Below, piece by piece: positions 32,871 through 40,410 of a stretch of 64,000 nucleotides of DNA (positions are counted from its first letter, which is position 1; each line of letters starts with the position of its first letter). The stretch lies in the NCBI RefSeq assembly GCF_011801125.1, contig NZ_CP046171.1, positions 6,510,001 to 6,574,000 of the forward strand, given 5' to 3'. The notes beneath the pieces were generated by a model. It searched no databases. It was not told the DNA's origin and was given only the letters and a program-made list of their open reading frames with translations. The DNA is from Nocardia brasiliensis. Its GTDB lineage: Bacteria; Actinomycetota; Actinomycetes; Mycobacteriales; Mycobacteriaceae. Position numbers and translations under genes: made by a program.

Positions 32871-33074
32871 ATGACTGAAACTGCTACTCGCGTCCCCGAA
32901 CCCGCACTGATCCGCGGCTTCCTGGTGGCGCTGTCGGCGATCGTCGCCGTCGTTGTCGGCAAGAACGTCGACGTGGCCTGGATCGACCTGGCGACCCAGG
33001 CGTACACGCTGGTGTCGCCTCTGATCGCGGGCTTGTGGATTCGGCCGGCGGTCGCTCCTTTCAAGAAGGCGTGA
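32871..33074 (+). CDS. Small two-helix membrane protein, holin candidate
   Basis: 67 residues. Two membrane segments: RGFLVALSAIVAVVVG (about 15-30) and LATQAYTLVSPLIAGLWI (about 41-58), with a short basic C-terminus. This is the size and topology of a class II holin. The lysin lies 19 kb upstream, so the pairing is only functional, not positional. ATG is seven bases after the preceding stop with GAGGTTGGA ahead. Confidence 0.6.
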   Translation: MTETATRVPEPALIRGFLVALSAIVAVVVGKNVDVAWIDLATQAYTLVSPLIAGLWIRPAVAPFKKA

Positions 33075-33439
33075 CACCGGGGGAAATCCTCGAAACGGTC
33101 GCAACCGTCATCGGCTCCGGCACAGCCGGAGCCGGTGTCACGGCCTGGTTCAACCGCAGACACACAAGGGCCGTTGCGGACAGAGCAGAAGCCGAAGGCG
33201 CAATGGTGGACGCGGAAGCGGCGCGGATCATCGCCGACACGGCCGTGGTTCTCGTCGCGCCTCTGCGGACTCAGGTAGAAGCGCTCACCTCGCGCGTGGC
33301 GGTCCTCGAATCGGAGAACCAAGCCACCAAATCGCTGCTGAAGATCGCGCTCGACCACATCGAGGAACTGCACGAATGGATCAGGGACAACGTCCCCGGC
33401 CGACGCCCGCCGCGTCGCCCTTCCTCGCTCCCCCGATAG
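33071..33439 (+). CDS. Membrane-linked coiled-coil protein (holin partner candidate)
   Basis: 122 residues from GTG 33071, overlapping the previous stop. A weak N-terminal hydrophobic segment (GEILETVATVIGSGTAGAGV) leads into a coiled coil (about 65-105: LRTQVEALTSRVAVLESENQ) and a basic, Pro-rich end. Proteins of this form (XhlA-like or DUF2746-like) often accompany holins. Possible antiholin or lysis regulator. Confidence 0.55.
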   Translation: MTPGEILETVATVIGSGTAGAGVTAWFNRRHTRAVADRAEAEGAMVDAEAARIIADTAVVLVAPLRTQVEALTSRVAVLESENQATKSLLKIALDHIEELHEWIRDNVPGRRPPRRPSSLPR

Positions 33440-33449
33440 GAACTGTCAC

Positions 33450-34184
33450 GTGACAACACCTGGCGCTACTCCGCCGGATGGTGCCTACGTCGTCGGTGCG
33501 AAGTACTCCCGAGACATCACCACAGAATCCGCCATGCAGATGATCACCGGCGGCGCGCGGATCAAATACAACGCCGCCGCAGGCGAGTTCGGCGGAATCA
33601 AAGACAACCTGGCGCAACTCTCCGACGCCGTCCGTGACGGCCAAGCCGACATGGGCAACCGCCTGGGCCTACTCGAATCGGTCTCCGGGTATCAATCGCT
33701 GTTCATGGGGAACACCTGGGATGTCCTGGGCGGCAAGTGGGTAACGCTTCCCTTCGACGAACAGCTCGGCCCGAACAAGGGGGCCGAGAAGTTCTTGAAC
33801 GGAATCCGCTTCACGTCGAAAGGATTGTGGCGCAGCGACGCTCACGTGACGTTCGCGCCCGCGCCGGCCGAGTGGGGCGGTGGCGCGACTCCGGCCGCGG
33901 TACTCGTCGAGGTTAAGTCGGTCGGCGACAACAAGACGTTCACCGCACACGAGTACGACATCGTGATTACTCAACTCGGCGCGGAGACAGCCGCTTTCAG
34001 CCATACGTTCGTCATCCCGACCGACAACGCCTACTACGTCACGGTCTCGGTCTACCACCCCAAGAACTCGGCCACCCTCTACGGCGGGACGCTGCGCTCC
34101 GCGTTGAGCGTCAACCGCTGGGACCTCGGCACCGACAACGCCGTCGTGAAGCCGACCGTGCCCAACGGAGGCACCCTCGGATGA
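33450..34184 (+). CDS. Minor tail/receptor-binding protein, copy 1
   Basis: 244 residues, GTG start. Opening TTPGATPPDGAYVVGAKYSR, a helical stalk (about 40-75), MGNTWDVLGGKWVTLPF, then a beta-rich head ending VPNGGTLG. It shares its start, a central SLFMGNTWDV/AFMGYNWDV block, SHTFV and the GGTLG end with the next gene, so the two arose by duplication. Likely tail-tip fibre proteins facing the host envelope. Confidence 0.7.
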   Translation: MTTPGATPPDGAYVVGAKYSRDITTESAMQMITGGARIKYNAAAGEFGGIKDNLAQLSDAVRDGQADMGNRLGLLESVSGYQSLFMGNTWDVLGGKWVTLPFDEQLGPNKGAEKFLNGIRFTSKGLWRSDAHVTFAPAPAEWGGGATPAAVLVEVKSVGDNKTFTAHEYDIVITQLGAETAAFSHTFVIPTDNAYYVTVSVYHPKNSATLYGGTLRSALSVNRWDLGTDNAVVKPTVPNGGTLG

Positions 34185-35047
34185 CAACCCCGAATCTCCC
34201 CGCCCCCGACAGCGCCTACGTCGTCGGCGAGAAGTTCGCCCGCGAACACACGGCCGCGACCGTCAAGGACACGATCGCCAACCCCGCCCGTGCTGGGCTC
34301 GATAAGGCGGTCGACGGATGGGGACAGTTCCGGCGCAAGCAGGCCGTCACGTGGGCCGATCACTTCGACGGCCAGACCTCCCTACGCAACCGTGCCGATC
34401 TGATCAAGGCAGCATCCGGTCACTGCTCGGCGTTCATGGGTTACAACTGGGACGTGCCACCGTCGAAATGGGTTGTGGCGCCATTCGATACCGCGCTCGG
34501 CCCGACGAAACGCGCCGTGGTCGACCCGGCCACCAACGGAATCGTCCTGAAAGCCGGTGGGCTGTGGCGGGTGGATGTCCACGCCACCATGTCTGGCTAC
34601 ACGATGAACCAGACGATCATTCCCATCATCTCGCCGCCGTACTTCACCGTCGTCACTACCTATAACCCGATTCTGCCGCAGTACAACATCGAGATCGTCA
34701 ACGCGGACGGCACCCTGTACACGGCCCGGCGGTTCCACGCGGTGGCCAACATGTCGTTCGAGCAATCCGGGCTCGGCGGCGTGAACTATCCCCAGTCGTC
34801 CGCGTTCTCGCACACGTTCGTACTCGACAACATGCCGACCGAAGACGACCCTGCGGCACCGAACCACTGGAAGACGGTCCGGCTGGGGATCGCCTACACC
34901 CCGGTCAACAACGGCACCTTCAACTCCGCCTACTGCTCGATCCGCGGCGGCACCCGACTGTCGTCGATGATCGCTTCCCGCTGGGCACGCAACGTGGAGA
35001 ACATCAACTACCGCCCGGAGGTTCCGGCCGGCGGAACCCTCGGATAG
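34181..35047 (+). CDS. Minor tail/receptor-binding protein, copy 2
   Basis: 288 residues, ATGA overlap with its paralogue. TTPNLPAPDSAYVVGEKFAR, the AFMGYNWDVPPSKWVVAPFD block, an enlarged beta head with a Tyr/Pro/Asn-rich loop (IISPPYFTVVTTYNPILPQY), SSAFSHTFVLDN and a terminal VPAGGTLG. Last gene of the late operon. Divergence is concentrated in the head, as for receptor-binding domains. Confidence 0.7.
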   Translation: MTTPNLPAPDSAYVVGEKFAREHTAATVKDTIANPARAGLDKAVDGWGQFRRKQAVTWADHFDGQTSLRNRADLIKAASGHCSAFMGYNWDVPPSKWVVAPFDTALGPTKRAVVDPATNGIVLKAGGLWRVDVHATMSGYTMNQTIIPIISPPYFTVVTTYNPILPQYNIEIVNADGTLYTARRFHAVANMSFEQSGLGGVNYPQSSAFSHTFVLDNMPTEDDPAAPNHWKTVRLGIAYTPVNNGTFNSAYCSIRGGTRLSSMIASRWARNVENINYRPEVPAGGTLG

Positions 35048-35054
35048 ACGATTG

Positions 35055-35083
35055 CCCCTGGCAGCCCTTCGCGCTGTCAGGGG
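35055..35083 (+). terminator. Late-operon terminator
   Basis: 11-bp stem CCCCTGGCAGC / GCTGTCAGGGG (one G-T pair) with a seven-base loop, seven bases after the last late gene and before the convergent gene at 35167. Likely bidirectional. Confidence 0.8.
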
Positions 35084-35166
35084 TTCGCCATCTGCGGACT
35101 CCGCCAACTCCGACGTCAGTAACAGAAAGACCCGCAGACCCTCGGGCGGGCTGACACCCGAAGCCC

Positions 35167-36597
35167 TCACCGGTCGCGAGAAATCCCGCGCGACTGTCCA
35201 TGTCCGTCTCGACCAAGCCCCTGCACCTGCGGAGCCGTGCCGGGCCGCTCCCGCACCGCCGCGTGAGGGTCTGTCGCCTGACCCAGCCACAGGGCGCGCT
35301 CCGCGTCCGTGAGTCGTCCCTGTTCCTGGAGTCGTTCGCAGGCTGCCTGCCTAGCCGCGTCTTGCGCCCGTGCAGCCTCCCGCTGGGCGGCCCGTTCCTG
35401 ATCGCGTTGGCGCTCCGCTGCTGCCTCACGGTCGGCGTGGTCGCGGGTCTGGTCGCCTCGCTCCACGATCGCACCGAGGGTATTGATCCCTTGAACGATC
35501 TCGTGGCGGTTGTCCTCTCGGATCTGCTCTAGGCGTGGCTCAATCGCTTGTACTTCTTCCTGGGTATGGCCAGAGACCAGAAAATCGTTCCGTGCCTGTA
35601 CTAGCTCGGCTTCTCGGATCGCTTCGAGGTTGCGGCTCAGGTCGGTGTGGGCTTCACGCACGTTTTCGACTGCGACGGCTTCTCCCTTGTCCCATGCCGA
35701 ATTGATCTCACGCGCCTGTTCTTCTATACCCTGGGCAAGTTCGGCGTTCATGACTTTTATCTGCTCGCGAGTTTCGGCCGTCTTCGCCAACTCCCGATCG
35801 CGGTCTTGTTCGTGCTGTCGCGTCTCGCGTTCCTCGCGTGCAATCCGCTCGGCGTTCTCTCGCACTCCACGAGCTATGGACTGGTCGTCCGAAATTGTCC
35901 TCGTGAAGAATCCGGGAACGGGGGCCTCTCTGGAGATTGATCTTGCGGCTTGCTCGGCCGCAATTGCCATGCGTTCTCTTTCGGCCCGAGCCTGTTCGAT
36001 CTTCCGGATGTTCTCTAGACGTTGTCGAGCGCGTTCTTTTCGCTCCCGAGCCTTGGCTATCTCTGCGATCTGCTCGCGGCGATTCTCTAACGCCTTGGCC
36101 TTACCCTCACGTGCCTTTTCCCTAACGCCGGATAGTTCGAGCTGTTGTGCGTTTTTCTCGCGATCAAGCCCTTTCGCGAACACGTCACGCGCCTGCGCCC
36201 GTGATATCTCGACGTGAATCACTCTGGCACCGAATTCATTGCGTAACTCGTTTAGACGCCTCTCGTAAGCCGCTGACATTTTCTCACCGGCGACAGTCCG
36301 AATGGTAAGCGTCTCAATCTCACGTGTCGCGAGAAGTTCGCGGTCTTTCTTCAACTCACGAATATCGTTCTTACTGCCAGTCTGGCCTGACTTGTCATCG
36401 ATGGCATGGACCTTGCCCAGAGCGTCAGTCCTGGCCTTGTCGTAGTATCTCTGGCCGTGCAGCGTCGAATATGGGTCCGGATGGCTGACATACCCTTTTT
36501 CTCGGTCATGAAAGACCGCTTCGGTGCCGTTCTCGAAGATTCTTCCACGTTCGGGCGGATTGAAGTTCTCTCGAATCTTGTCGTATTCATCAGGCAT
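35167..36597 (-). CDS. Candidate restriction-endonuclease-fold toxin with long coiled coil
   Basis: 476 residues. The N-terminal 140 residues resemble nuclease toxin tips of actinobacterial secreted effectors: HPDPYSTLHGQRYYDKART, VHAIDDKSGQ (D67-D68-K69 as the D-x-K of the PD-(D/E)XK core), KNDIRELKKDRELLATREIE and IRTVAGEKMSAAYERRLNEL. Residues 150-430 are a highly charged coiled coil (Glu/Arg/Ala/Gln). There is no WXG/LXG or signal domain, so it is an orphan tip or works inside the cell. Convergent to the late operon; composition is lower in GC than the host genes. Nuclease assignment is by pattern only. Confidence 0.55.
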   Translation of the reverse strand: MPDEYDKIRENFNPPERGRIFENGTEAVFHDREKGYVSHPDPYSTLHGQRYYDKARTDALGKVHAIDDKSGQTGSKNDIRELKKDRELLATREIETLTIRTVAGEKMSAAYERRLNELRNEFGARVIHVEISRAQARDVFAKGLDREKNAQQLELSGVREKAREGKAKALENRREQIAEIAKARERKERARQRLENIRKIEQARAERERMAIAAEQAARSISREAPVPGFFTRTISDDQSIARGVRENAERIAREERETRQHEQDRDRELAKTAETREQIKVMNAELAQGIEEQAREINSAWDKGEAVAVENVREAHTDLSRNLEAIREAELVQARNDFLVSGHTQEEVQAIEPRLEQIREDNRHEIVQGINTLGAIVERGDQTRDHADREAAAERQRDQERAAQREAARAQDAARQAACERLQEQGRLTDAERALWLGQATDPHAAVRERPGTAPQVQGLGRDGHGQSRGISRDR

Positions 36598-36642
36598 GCC
36601 AGCTTCACCCCCGAATCTGAACTTTCGAACTAGAACGACCGA

Positions 36643-37158
36643 TTATGAGCCGTCACGCGACGACGCGTACTCCTCCGCGAATTCGCGCATCATCCCGGCC
36701 ATGCCGGAGAACATTCCGCCGTCGGCCGGATCATAGTCTTCGATCATGAGTTCCATCAACCCGTACGCAGTGTCGCCGCCGGTATGGAATCCGTATTTCA
36801 ATATCGGATTCACATGATCGTAAAATGAATTCTCACGGCCGAACCATTCGTAGTCTTCCCAGTGTGCACCGGCGTACCTATGGAAGCATTCGCCCATGAA
36901 ACAGATAAACGCATCCGTCATATCAGCTGCCTCTGGAGCCATTGCCGTAGTCATGTCGGGAAACAATTCACTCACAACCGCGTCGAGCTTCTCCAATTCC
37001 GGATCGCCTTCGGACCACGGAACGTCCGGAATATCGCGTAATCCCGCATAATCCATGAATTTCTGCACCTGGCGCCTGTGCCGGTCCGGGTCGACCCATT
37101 TACCCCACGCGGTTTGTGCAACGCCGAGGTCCATACTCAGCTGGTCGTCGGTACCCAC
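36643..37158 (-). CDS. Acidic protein upstream of the nuclease-like gene (immunity candidate)
   Basis: 171 residues, strongly acidic, with helices rich in Phe/Tyr/Trp: ADMTDAFICFMGECFHRYAG, AHWEDYEWFGRENSFYDHV, FHTGGDTAYGLMELMIEDYD. This type of acidic helical protein is typical of immunity proteins that cover basic toxin sites. It ends 45 bases before the toxin-like gene in the same direction, so the two are probably co-transcribed, immunity first. No Imm family is recognised for certain. Confidence 0.5.
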   Translation of the reverse strand: MGTDDQLSMDLGVAQTAWGKWVDPDRHRRQVQKFMDYAGLRDIPDVPWSEGDPELEKLDAVVSELFPDMTTAMAPEAADMTDAFICFMGECFHRYAGAHWEDYEWFGRENSFYDHVNPILKYGFHTGGDTAYGLMELMIEDYDPADGGMFSGMAGMMREFAEEYASSRDGS

Positions 37159-37304
37159 GCTTACCCCTTCTCGTCATGGCCGGAACAGGTCATTGTCCCG
37201 CACTTCCGGGTCAAGATACAACCAACGGCCGACACATGCGCTGGGCGTGGCATGCTTGGCGAACTGGACGGCAAAGCTCACCGCTCAGGGTCTGATCGCT
37301 CAAC

Positions 37305-37748
37305 CTAGGTCGATGTAGCAGTTGAGGGTTTGTTCAGATGCTCGGTCTTCGCCTTCCAAGCTGTGATGCCCTGGCGGAGTTCGTTGACCCTGATCGGTCC
37401 GATGTCCGCGATCTCCAGTAACTGGGCGTCAGTCTTTTCTGAGAGATCCGCCATGGTGTGAATTCCTTTGCGGCACAGAATGTGTTTGGTGAATGTGGCC
37501 ATCCAGTCGAACTCGTGGGCTGGTTCTGCACCGTCCATGGACACCATCATGTCGCGTTGATGGAGGGTGTTGTACACCAGTCGTTGGATGCTGGGCTGGA
37601 GATCCCACTGGGCCAAGCCGCCGGAGGACGTGATGCGAACTTCGGTCAGTTCCCATTCGCCGGAGAATGTTTCGGTGATCGTTGTTTCGTACTCGACGCC
37701 GGGGCGTCCGTCGAGTGTGAAGGTGGCGCTCTTGGTCTGGATGCTCAT
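37305..37748 (-). CDS. Small protein with RNA-polymerase alpha-CTD-like HhH domain
   Basis: 147 residues from ATG 37748, GGAGG eight bases ahead. The N-terminal half is beta-rich (SIQTKSATFTLDG, TITETFSGEWELTEVRIT). The C-terminal half reads KHILCRKGIHTMADLSEKTD, AQLLEIADIGPIRVNELRQG, the spacing of the alpha-subunit C-terminal domain (L.R.GI.T..DL......L..I..IG...L.E). A free alpha-CTD-like module could touch promoters or polymerase. No sigma or alpha body is present. Confidence 0.6.
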   Translation of the reverse strand: MSIQTKSATFTLDGRPGVEYETTITETFSGEWELTEVRITSSGGLAQWDLQPSIQRLVYNTLHQRDMMVSMDGAEPAHEFDWMATFTKHILCRKGIHTMADLSEKTDAQLLEIADIGPIRVNELRQGITAWKAKTEHLNKPSTATST

Positions 37749-37809
37749 ACCGGTTGCCTCCATGTGGGTTGTCGCGTGTGGTTGCGGTTCGCGGGTGGTT
37801 TCTATTCGG

Positions 37810-38034
37810 TTACAGGTTGTCTCTGGTGATGCGGTCGTTGATCACCCGCGAGCCGGCCACCGCGCACGGCGTCCCGTCTCGGTTGGGATGCTCGGGAACC
37901 ACCGCGTCCACGAGGTCGACGCTGGCTCCGCAGCCTGGGCAGGCTACGAGCACCAGGGACAATGAAATTGCTCGGATGACTGCTGCGCGGCAGGCAGACA
38001 GGTTCACGACGCGTTCGGTGCCAGTACTCGACAC
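37810..38034 (-). CDS. Small zinc-ribbon-like protein
   Basis: 74 residues from GTG 38034, with GGAAGG ahead; a longer GTG at 38094 is open but lacks a site. A hydrophobic helix (AAVIRAISLSLVLVA) is followed by CPGCGASVDLVDAVVPEHPN and DGTPCAVAG: a CxxC knuckle with a later His and Cys, the form of small actinomycete zinc proteins. Downstream of the methyltransferase in the same direction. Function unknown. Confidence 0.5.
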   Translation of the reverse strand: MSSTGTERVVNLSACRAAVIRAISLSLVLVACPGCGASVDLVDAVVPEHPNRDGTPCAVAGSRVINDRITRDNL

Positions 38035-38101
38035 GGTTCCTTCCCTTGAGAGTCGCTGAAGCCGATCGGGATTCGCTCCGCAGCTGTCTGACACGTAGGT
38101 G

Positions 38102-38980
38102 TCAATCGGAGGACGCGGTTTTACGCGCTAGTCCCGCCCAGCCCGGCAGGCTCTTGCGGCGGGCAACTGTTCGCGGCCAGTGTTCTTCGCGTTCGATGGC
38201 AGGTCGCCATTTGCTGACAGCGACGACGCCCGGCTCTTCGAGTTCGAACCCGCCGAACAGTTCGGTGAACTCAGTGCGATCCCGGCTGCGGAAGGTGATC
38301 CCGTTGGCCTCGAAAAGAGCGCCGAGCCCGCGGTCCTGTGTGTCCCCGCTGGTACTGGCGTGGTCGCTGAGACTGGCCAGCATCAGGTAGGAACCCTGTG
38401 CCAGGTTTGCACGCAGTGCCGACATCAGGGCGTCCACCTCGCCAGGGACGTACTCCAGCACTGACACCAGCGAGACCGCGACCGGTTCCGAGAAGTCCAG
38501 CGACTCCTTGCAGCTTGCGAGAAGGGGCACCGGGTCGGTGAAGTCACCGTGCACGTAGGTCACCCGCCGCTGAGAAGCGAGCAGCGCGCGGGCATAGGTG
38601 GCGACCTGGGGGTCGAAGTCGGCATACACGACATGCACGGCGCTATTGAACAGCGCGGCGTGTTCGTGGAGGTACGGGGTTGCGGGCAGGCCGACCCCGA
38701 GGTCGATGAACTGTTTGATCTCACGCTCAATGATCAGGTACTTGGTCGCGTCGAACTGGAACGTGCGCGAAGCCAAAGCGGCGTCGGCGAGCCCTGGGCA
38801 CTGACCGAGTTCTTCGGCAGCCCTAGTGTCGATGGGATAGTGATCTTTTCCCCGATGCCAAAAGTTGTGTATCCGTGCCGGATTCGGCTTGTCGAGCCGA
38901 AACGCTACGTTGGTTTGACCGTCGCGCAGCACACCATTCTCGTCGTAGTATATGGGCCGTCCGCTCATGAGCTGCTGCAT
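38102..38980 (-). CDS. SAM-dependent methyltransferase, DUF574-like
   Basis: 292 residues. It begins with a D-K-P-N-P-A-R-I-H-N-F segment and W-H-R-G-K-D-H-Y-P-I-D, the entry of the DUF574 family abundant in Streptomyces and Nocardia. The SAM site is FIDLGVGLPATPYLHE; the acidic-loop strand is VVYADFDPQVATYARALLAS; VHGDFTDP and VSLVSVLEYVP follow. Its substrate is unknown. Such genes cluster with XRE/DUF397 loci like the one at 40411, which fits here. It overlaps the upstream gene by 16 bases. Confidence 0.85.
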   Translation of the reverse strand: MQQLMSGRPIYYDENGVLRDGQTNVAFRLDKPNPARIHNFWHRGKDHYPIDTRAAEELGQCPGLADAALASRTFQFDATKYLIIEREIKQFIDLGVGLPATPYLHEHAALFNSAVHVVYADFDPQVATYARALLASQRRVTYVHGDFTDPVPLLASCKESLDFSEPVAVSLVSVLEYVPGEVDALMSALRANLAQGSYLMLASLSDHASTSGDTQDRGLGALFEANGITFRSRDRTEFTELFGGFELEEPGVVAVSKWRPAIEREEHWPRTVARRKSLPGWAGLARKTASSD

Positions 38981-39195
38981 GTGCGTACCACTTGGTTGGC
39001 GTTGTTCAGGTCGCGGGTGATCCGTTCACGCAATGACGCGGACAACTCCGGGCACTGTGCCAACGTGGGCTGGTGAGGCAGTGTCTTGATCGCGCCGCCA
39101 CGACGGACGCTGAGCAGATGCACGACCCCCGTGACTGGGCGGACGAACCACCGAGCCGACTCGTTCTCAACAGTTGATTGTCGTATTCCTGTCAT
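38965..39195 (-). CDS. Small hypothetical protein in the methyltransferase operon
   Basis: 76 residues, ATG seven bases after AAAGGA and overlapping the upstream stop by ATGA. ESARWFVRPVTGVVHLLSVR, then helical TLAQCPELSASLRERITRDL. No family recognised. Tight overlaps on both sides place it in one operon with the methyltransferase. Confidence 0.6.
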   Translation of the reverse strand: MTGIRQSTVENESARWFVRPVTGVVHLLSVRRGGAIKTLPHQPTLAQCPELSASLRERITRDLNNANQVVRTCSSS

Positions 39196-39428
39196 GGCGA
39201 ATTCCTTTGCTGCATAGCGGTTCTGAGGGATTCGACGGTGGGGTCGTATAGCTGCTCACACGGCAGGCGGACCAGACCAGTTGCAGCGCCAGGGATTACA
39301 GCGATCTCGTCCAGGTAGTGGTGCATCTGTTCATCGGCAATCAGGGCCTCGGCGGCGTCCGCGCTTGCGGCGTAGTGAAGGACCACGCCGCCCAAGGCGA
39401 TCTGTAGATGCACGGTCCTGGCGCTCAT
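39192..39428 (-). CDS. Small hypothetical protein in the methyltransferase operon
   Basis: 78 residues. TVHLQIALGGVVLHYAASAD, AAEALIADEQMHHYLDEIAV: an alpha/beta module without a known motif. ATG three bases after the upstream stop. Part of the leftward operon that starts at 40164. Confidence 0.6.
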   Translation of the reverse strand: MSARTVHLQIALGGVVLHYAASADAAEALIADEQMHHYLDEIAVIPGAATGLVRLPCEQLYDPTVESLRTAMQQRNSP

Positions 39429-39431
39429 CGC

Positions 39432-39686
39432 TCACCGCTGCCCCTGATCCGTGGCCTCGATGGTCACGGTTGGTTGTTCAGCGAACGCCGCGCGGACTTC
39501 GAGCAGGCCAACGCGCTCGGCGGCGGCCGGCTCAGATTCCGTGTCGAAGTTTCGGAGCGCTTCGTAGAACACCTCGTACACCACAGCCGAAGGCAAAGGC
39601 CACGGGGTCAGCCCGGATAGCTTCGAAACCCGCTGCGGTAGAGCAGGTCTCGTATCAGATTGACCCGCCTCTGTTAGCTCAGACAT
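39432..39686 (-). CDS. Small hypothetical protein in the methyltransferase operon
   Basis: 84 residues from ATG 39686, eight bases inside the upstream gene. Polar N-terminus, PSAVVYEVFYEALRNFDTES, then AEQPTVTIEATDQG. No recognised domain. The ATG was preferred to a farther start that would overlap 60 bases more of the upstream gene. Confidence 0.55.
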   Translation of the reverse strand: MSELTEAGQSDTRPALPQRVSKLSGLTPWPLPSAVVYEVFYEALRNFDTESEPAAAERVGLLEVRAAFAEQPTVTIEATDQGQR

Positions 39687-40164
39687 GGCTGATCTTCCGG
39701 ATTGGCTTGCGTAGGGGGCTGGTGCACGCTTCGATGGCATCGACTACGACGCGCCCCGAAGGGCGAAACGGCCCGGACGGTAGTTCGATCCATTCGCGAA
39801 ATACCGAGCAACTGTCGCTAGGAGACGGCAATGCGATCGTCCCGCCGTCGCGGACCACCGACACCTCCCGACTGAACAGCGAGGCGAACAACGACGCGTC
39901 GAACGGAAGGTCCGGGACGATCAGGAACGACCAGTGATTCGACCGCGGATGCGACAAAATCGGACCGATCTGCGATCCCTGGCGATCCATTCGAATCCGC
40001 ACAGCCGCGCCGAGCGGTGAGGGCATCATCAGCGCCCAGATCCGTCCGGCGCGCATCGAAATCCGCTGCAACTGCGGTGGGTCGACGACCGCTGGCAGGT
40101 CGCACACGCGCCGATAGAACTCGCACCGTGTGTGCAATGTGTTCCCGATGTCAGTGTGATCCAT
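39679..40164 (-). CDS. First gene of the methyltransferase operon, hypothetical
   Basis: 161 residues from ATG 40164. It contains FYRRVCDLPAVVDPPQLQRI, RAGRIWALMMPSPLGAAVRI and GPILSHPRSNHWSFLIVPDL, a pattern recalled from many small actinomycete proteins (some misnamed as RNA polymerase subunits) found near XRE/DUF397 genes. Beta-rich, soluble. It starts a five-gene overlapping operon reading leftward, divergent from the regulator at 40411. Confidence 0.65.
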   Translation of the reverse strand: MDHTDIGNTLHTRCEFYRRVCDLPAVVDPPQLQRISMRAGRIWALMMPSPLGAAVRIRMDRQGSQIGPILSHPRSNHWSFLIVPDLPFDASLFASLFSREVSVVRDGGTIALPSPSDSCSVFREWIELPSGPFRPSGRVVVDAIEACTSPLRKPIRKISHV

Positions 40165-40377
40165 GGGTCCTCCCGTCGGGTGGCCCGGCCTCGGGGTCCG
40201 TAGCACCACGGGACCCCGAGGGCGAGAGAACCGGATTCCAGGGGAGTTCTCTCCGATCCGGGCCAGAATCAGCACACCATCAGTGATGTTGACGCACAAT
40301 CACCTTTATGAATCTTCAGGAAAATTCTCCAGAACCCCCAGAGGGCCGTGCACCTGGGGTTTTATGTTCCTTCACTG

Positions 40378-40396
40378 TGAATGACAGCAACATTCA
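40378..40396. promoter_or_regulatory. Inverted repeat, candidate operator of the XRE regulator
   Basis: TGAATG (40378-40383), seven bases, CATTCA (40391-40396), ending 14 bases before the regulator ATG and within the divergent intergenic space. Suits autoregulation and co-control of the leftward operon. A weak CCCCAG/CTGGGG hairpin lies just upstream at 40336-40359. Confidence 0.5.
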
Positions 40397-40410
40397 TAGT
40401 GGAGTATCTA

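Larger units (their letters stand above)
1..35100. mobile_element. L5/cluster A-like prophage (left end outside window)
   Basis: Leftward early genes (primase, helicase, Cas4-type nuclease, gp71-like repressor), then a gene-free junction, then a rightward late operon from HNH and small terminase through tRNAs, lysin, terminase, capsid, tail and minor tail genes. This is the L5 order, cut at attP and joined at cos, as in an integrated genome. In L5, attP lies at the end of the structural arm with int on the early side, so the integrase is expected to the left of the window. The right boundary is not resolved: it lies somewhere between the late terminator at 35083 and about 42000, and no core repeat could be matched. 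Confidence 0.85.

Noticed and set aside
38096..38107. AGGTGTCAATCG resembling a stoperator in the accessory zone
   Set aside because: Core-only match just past the methyltransferase gene; insufficient to claim the zone belongs to the phage.
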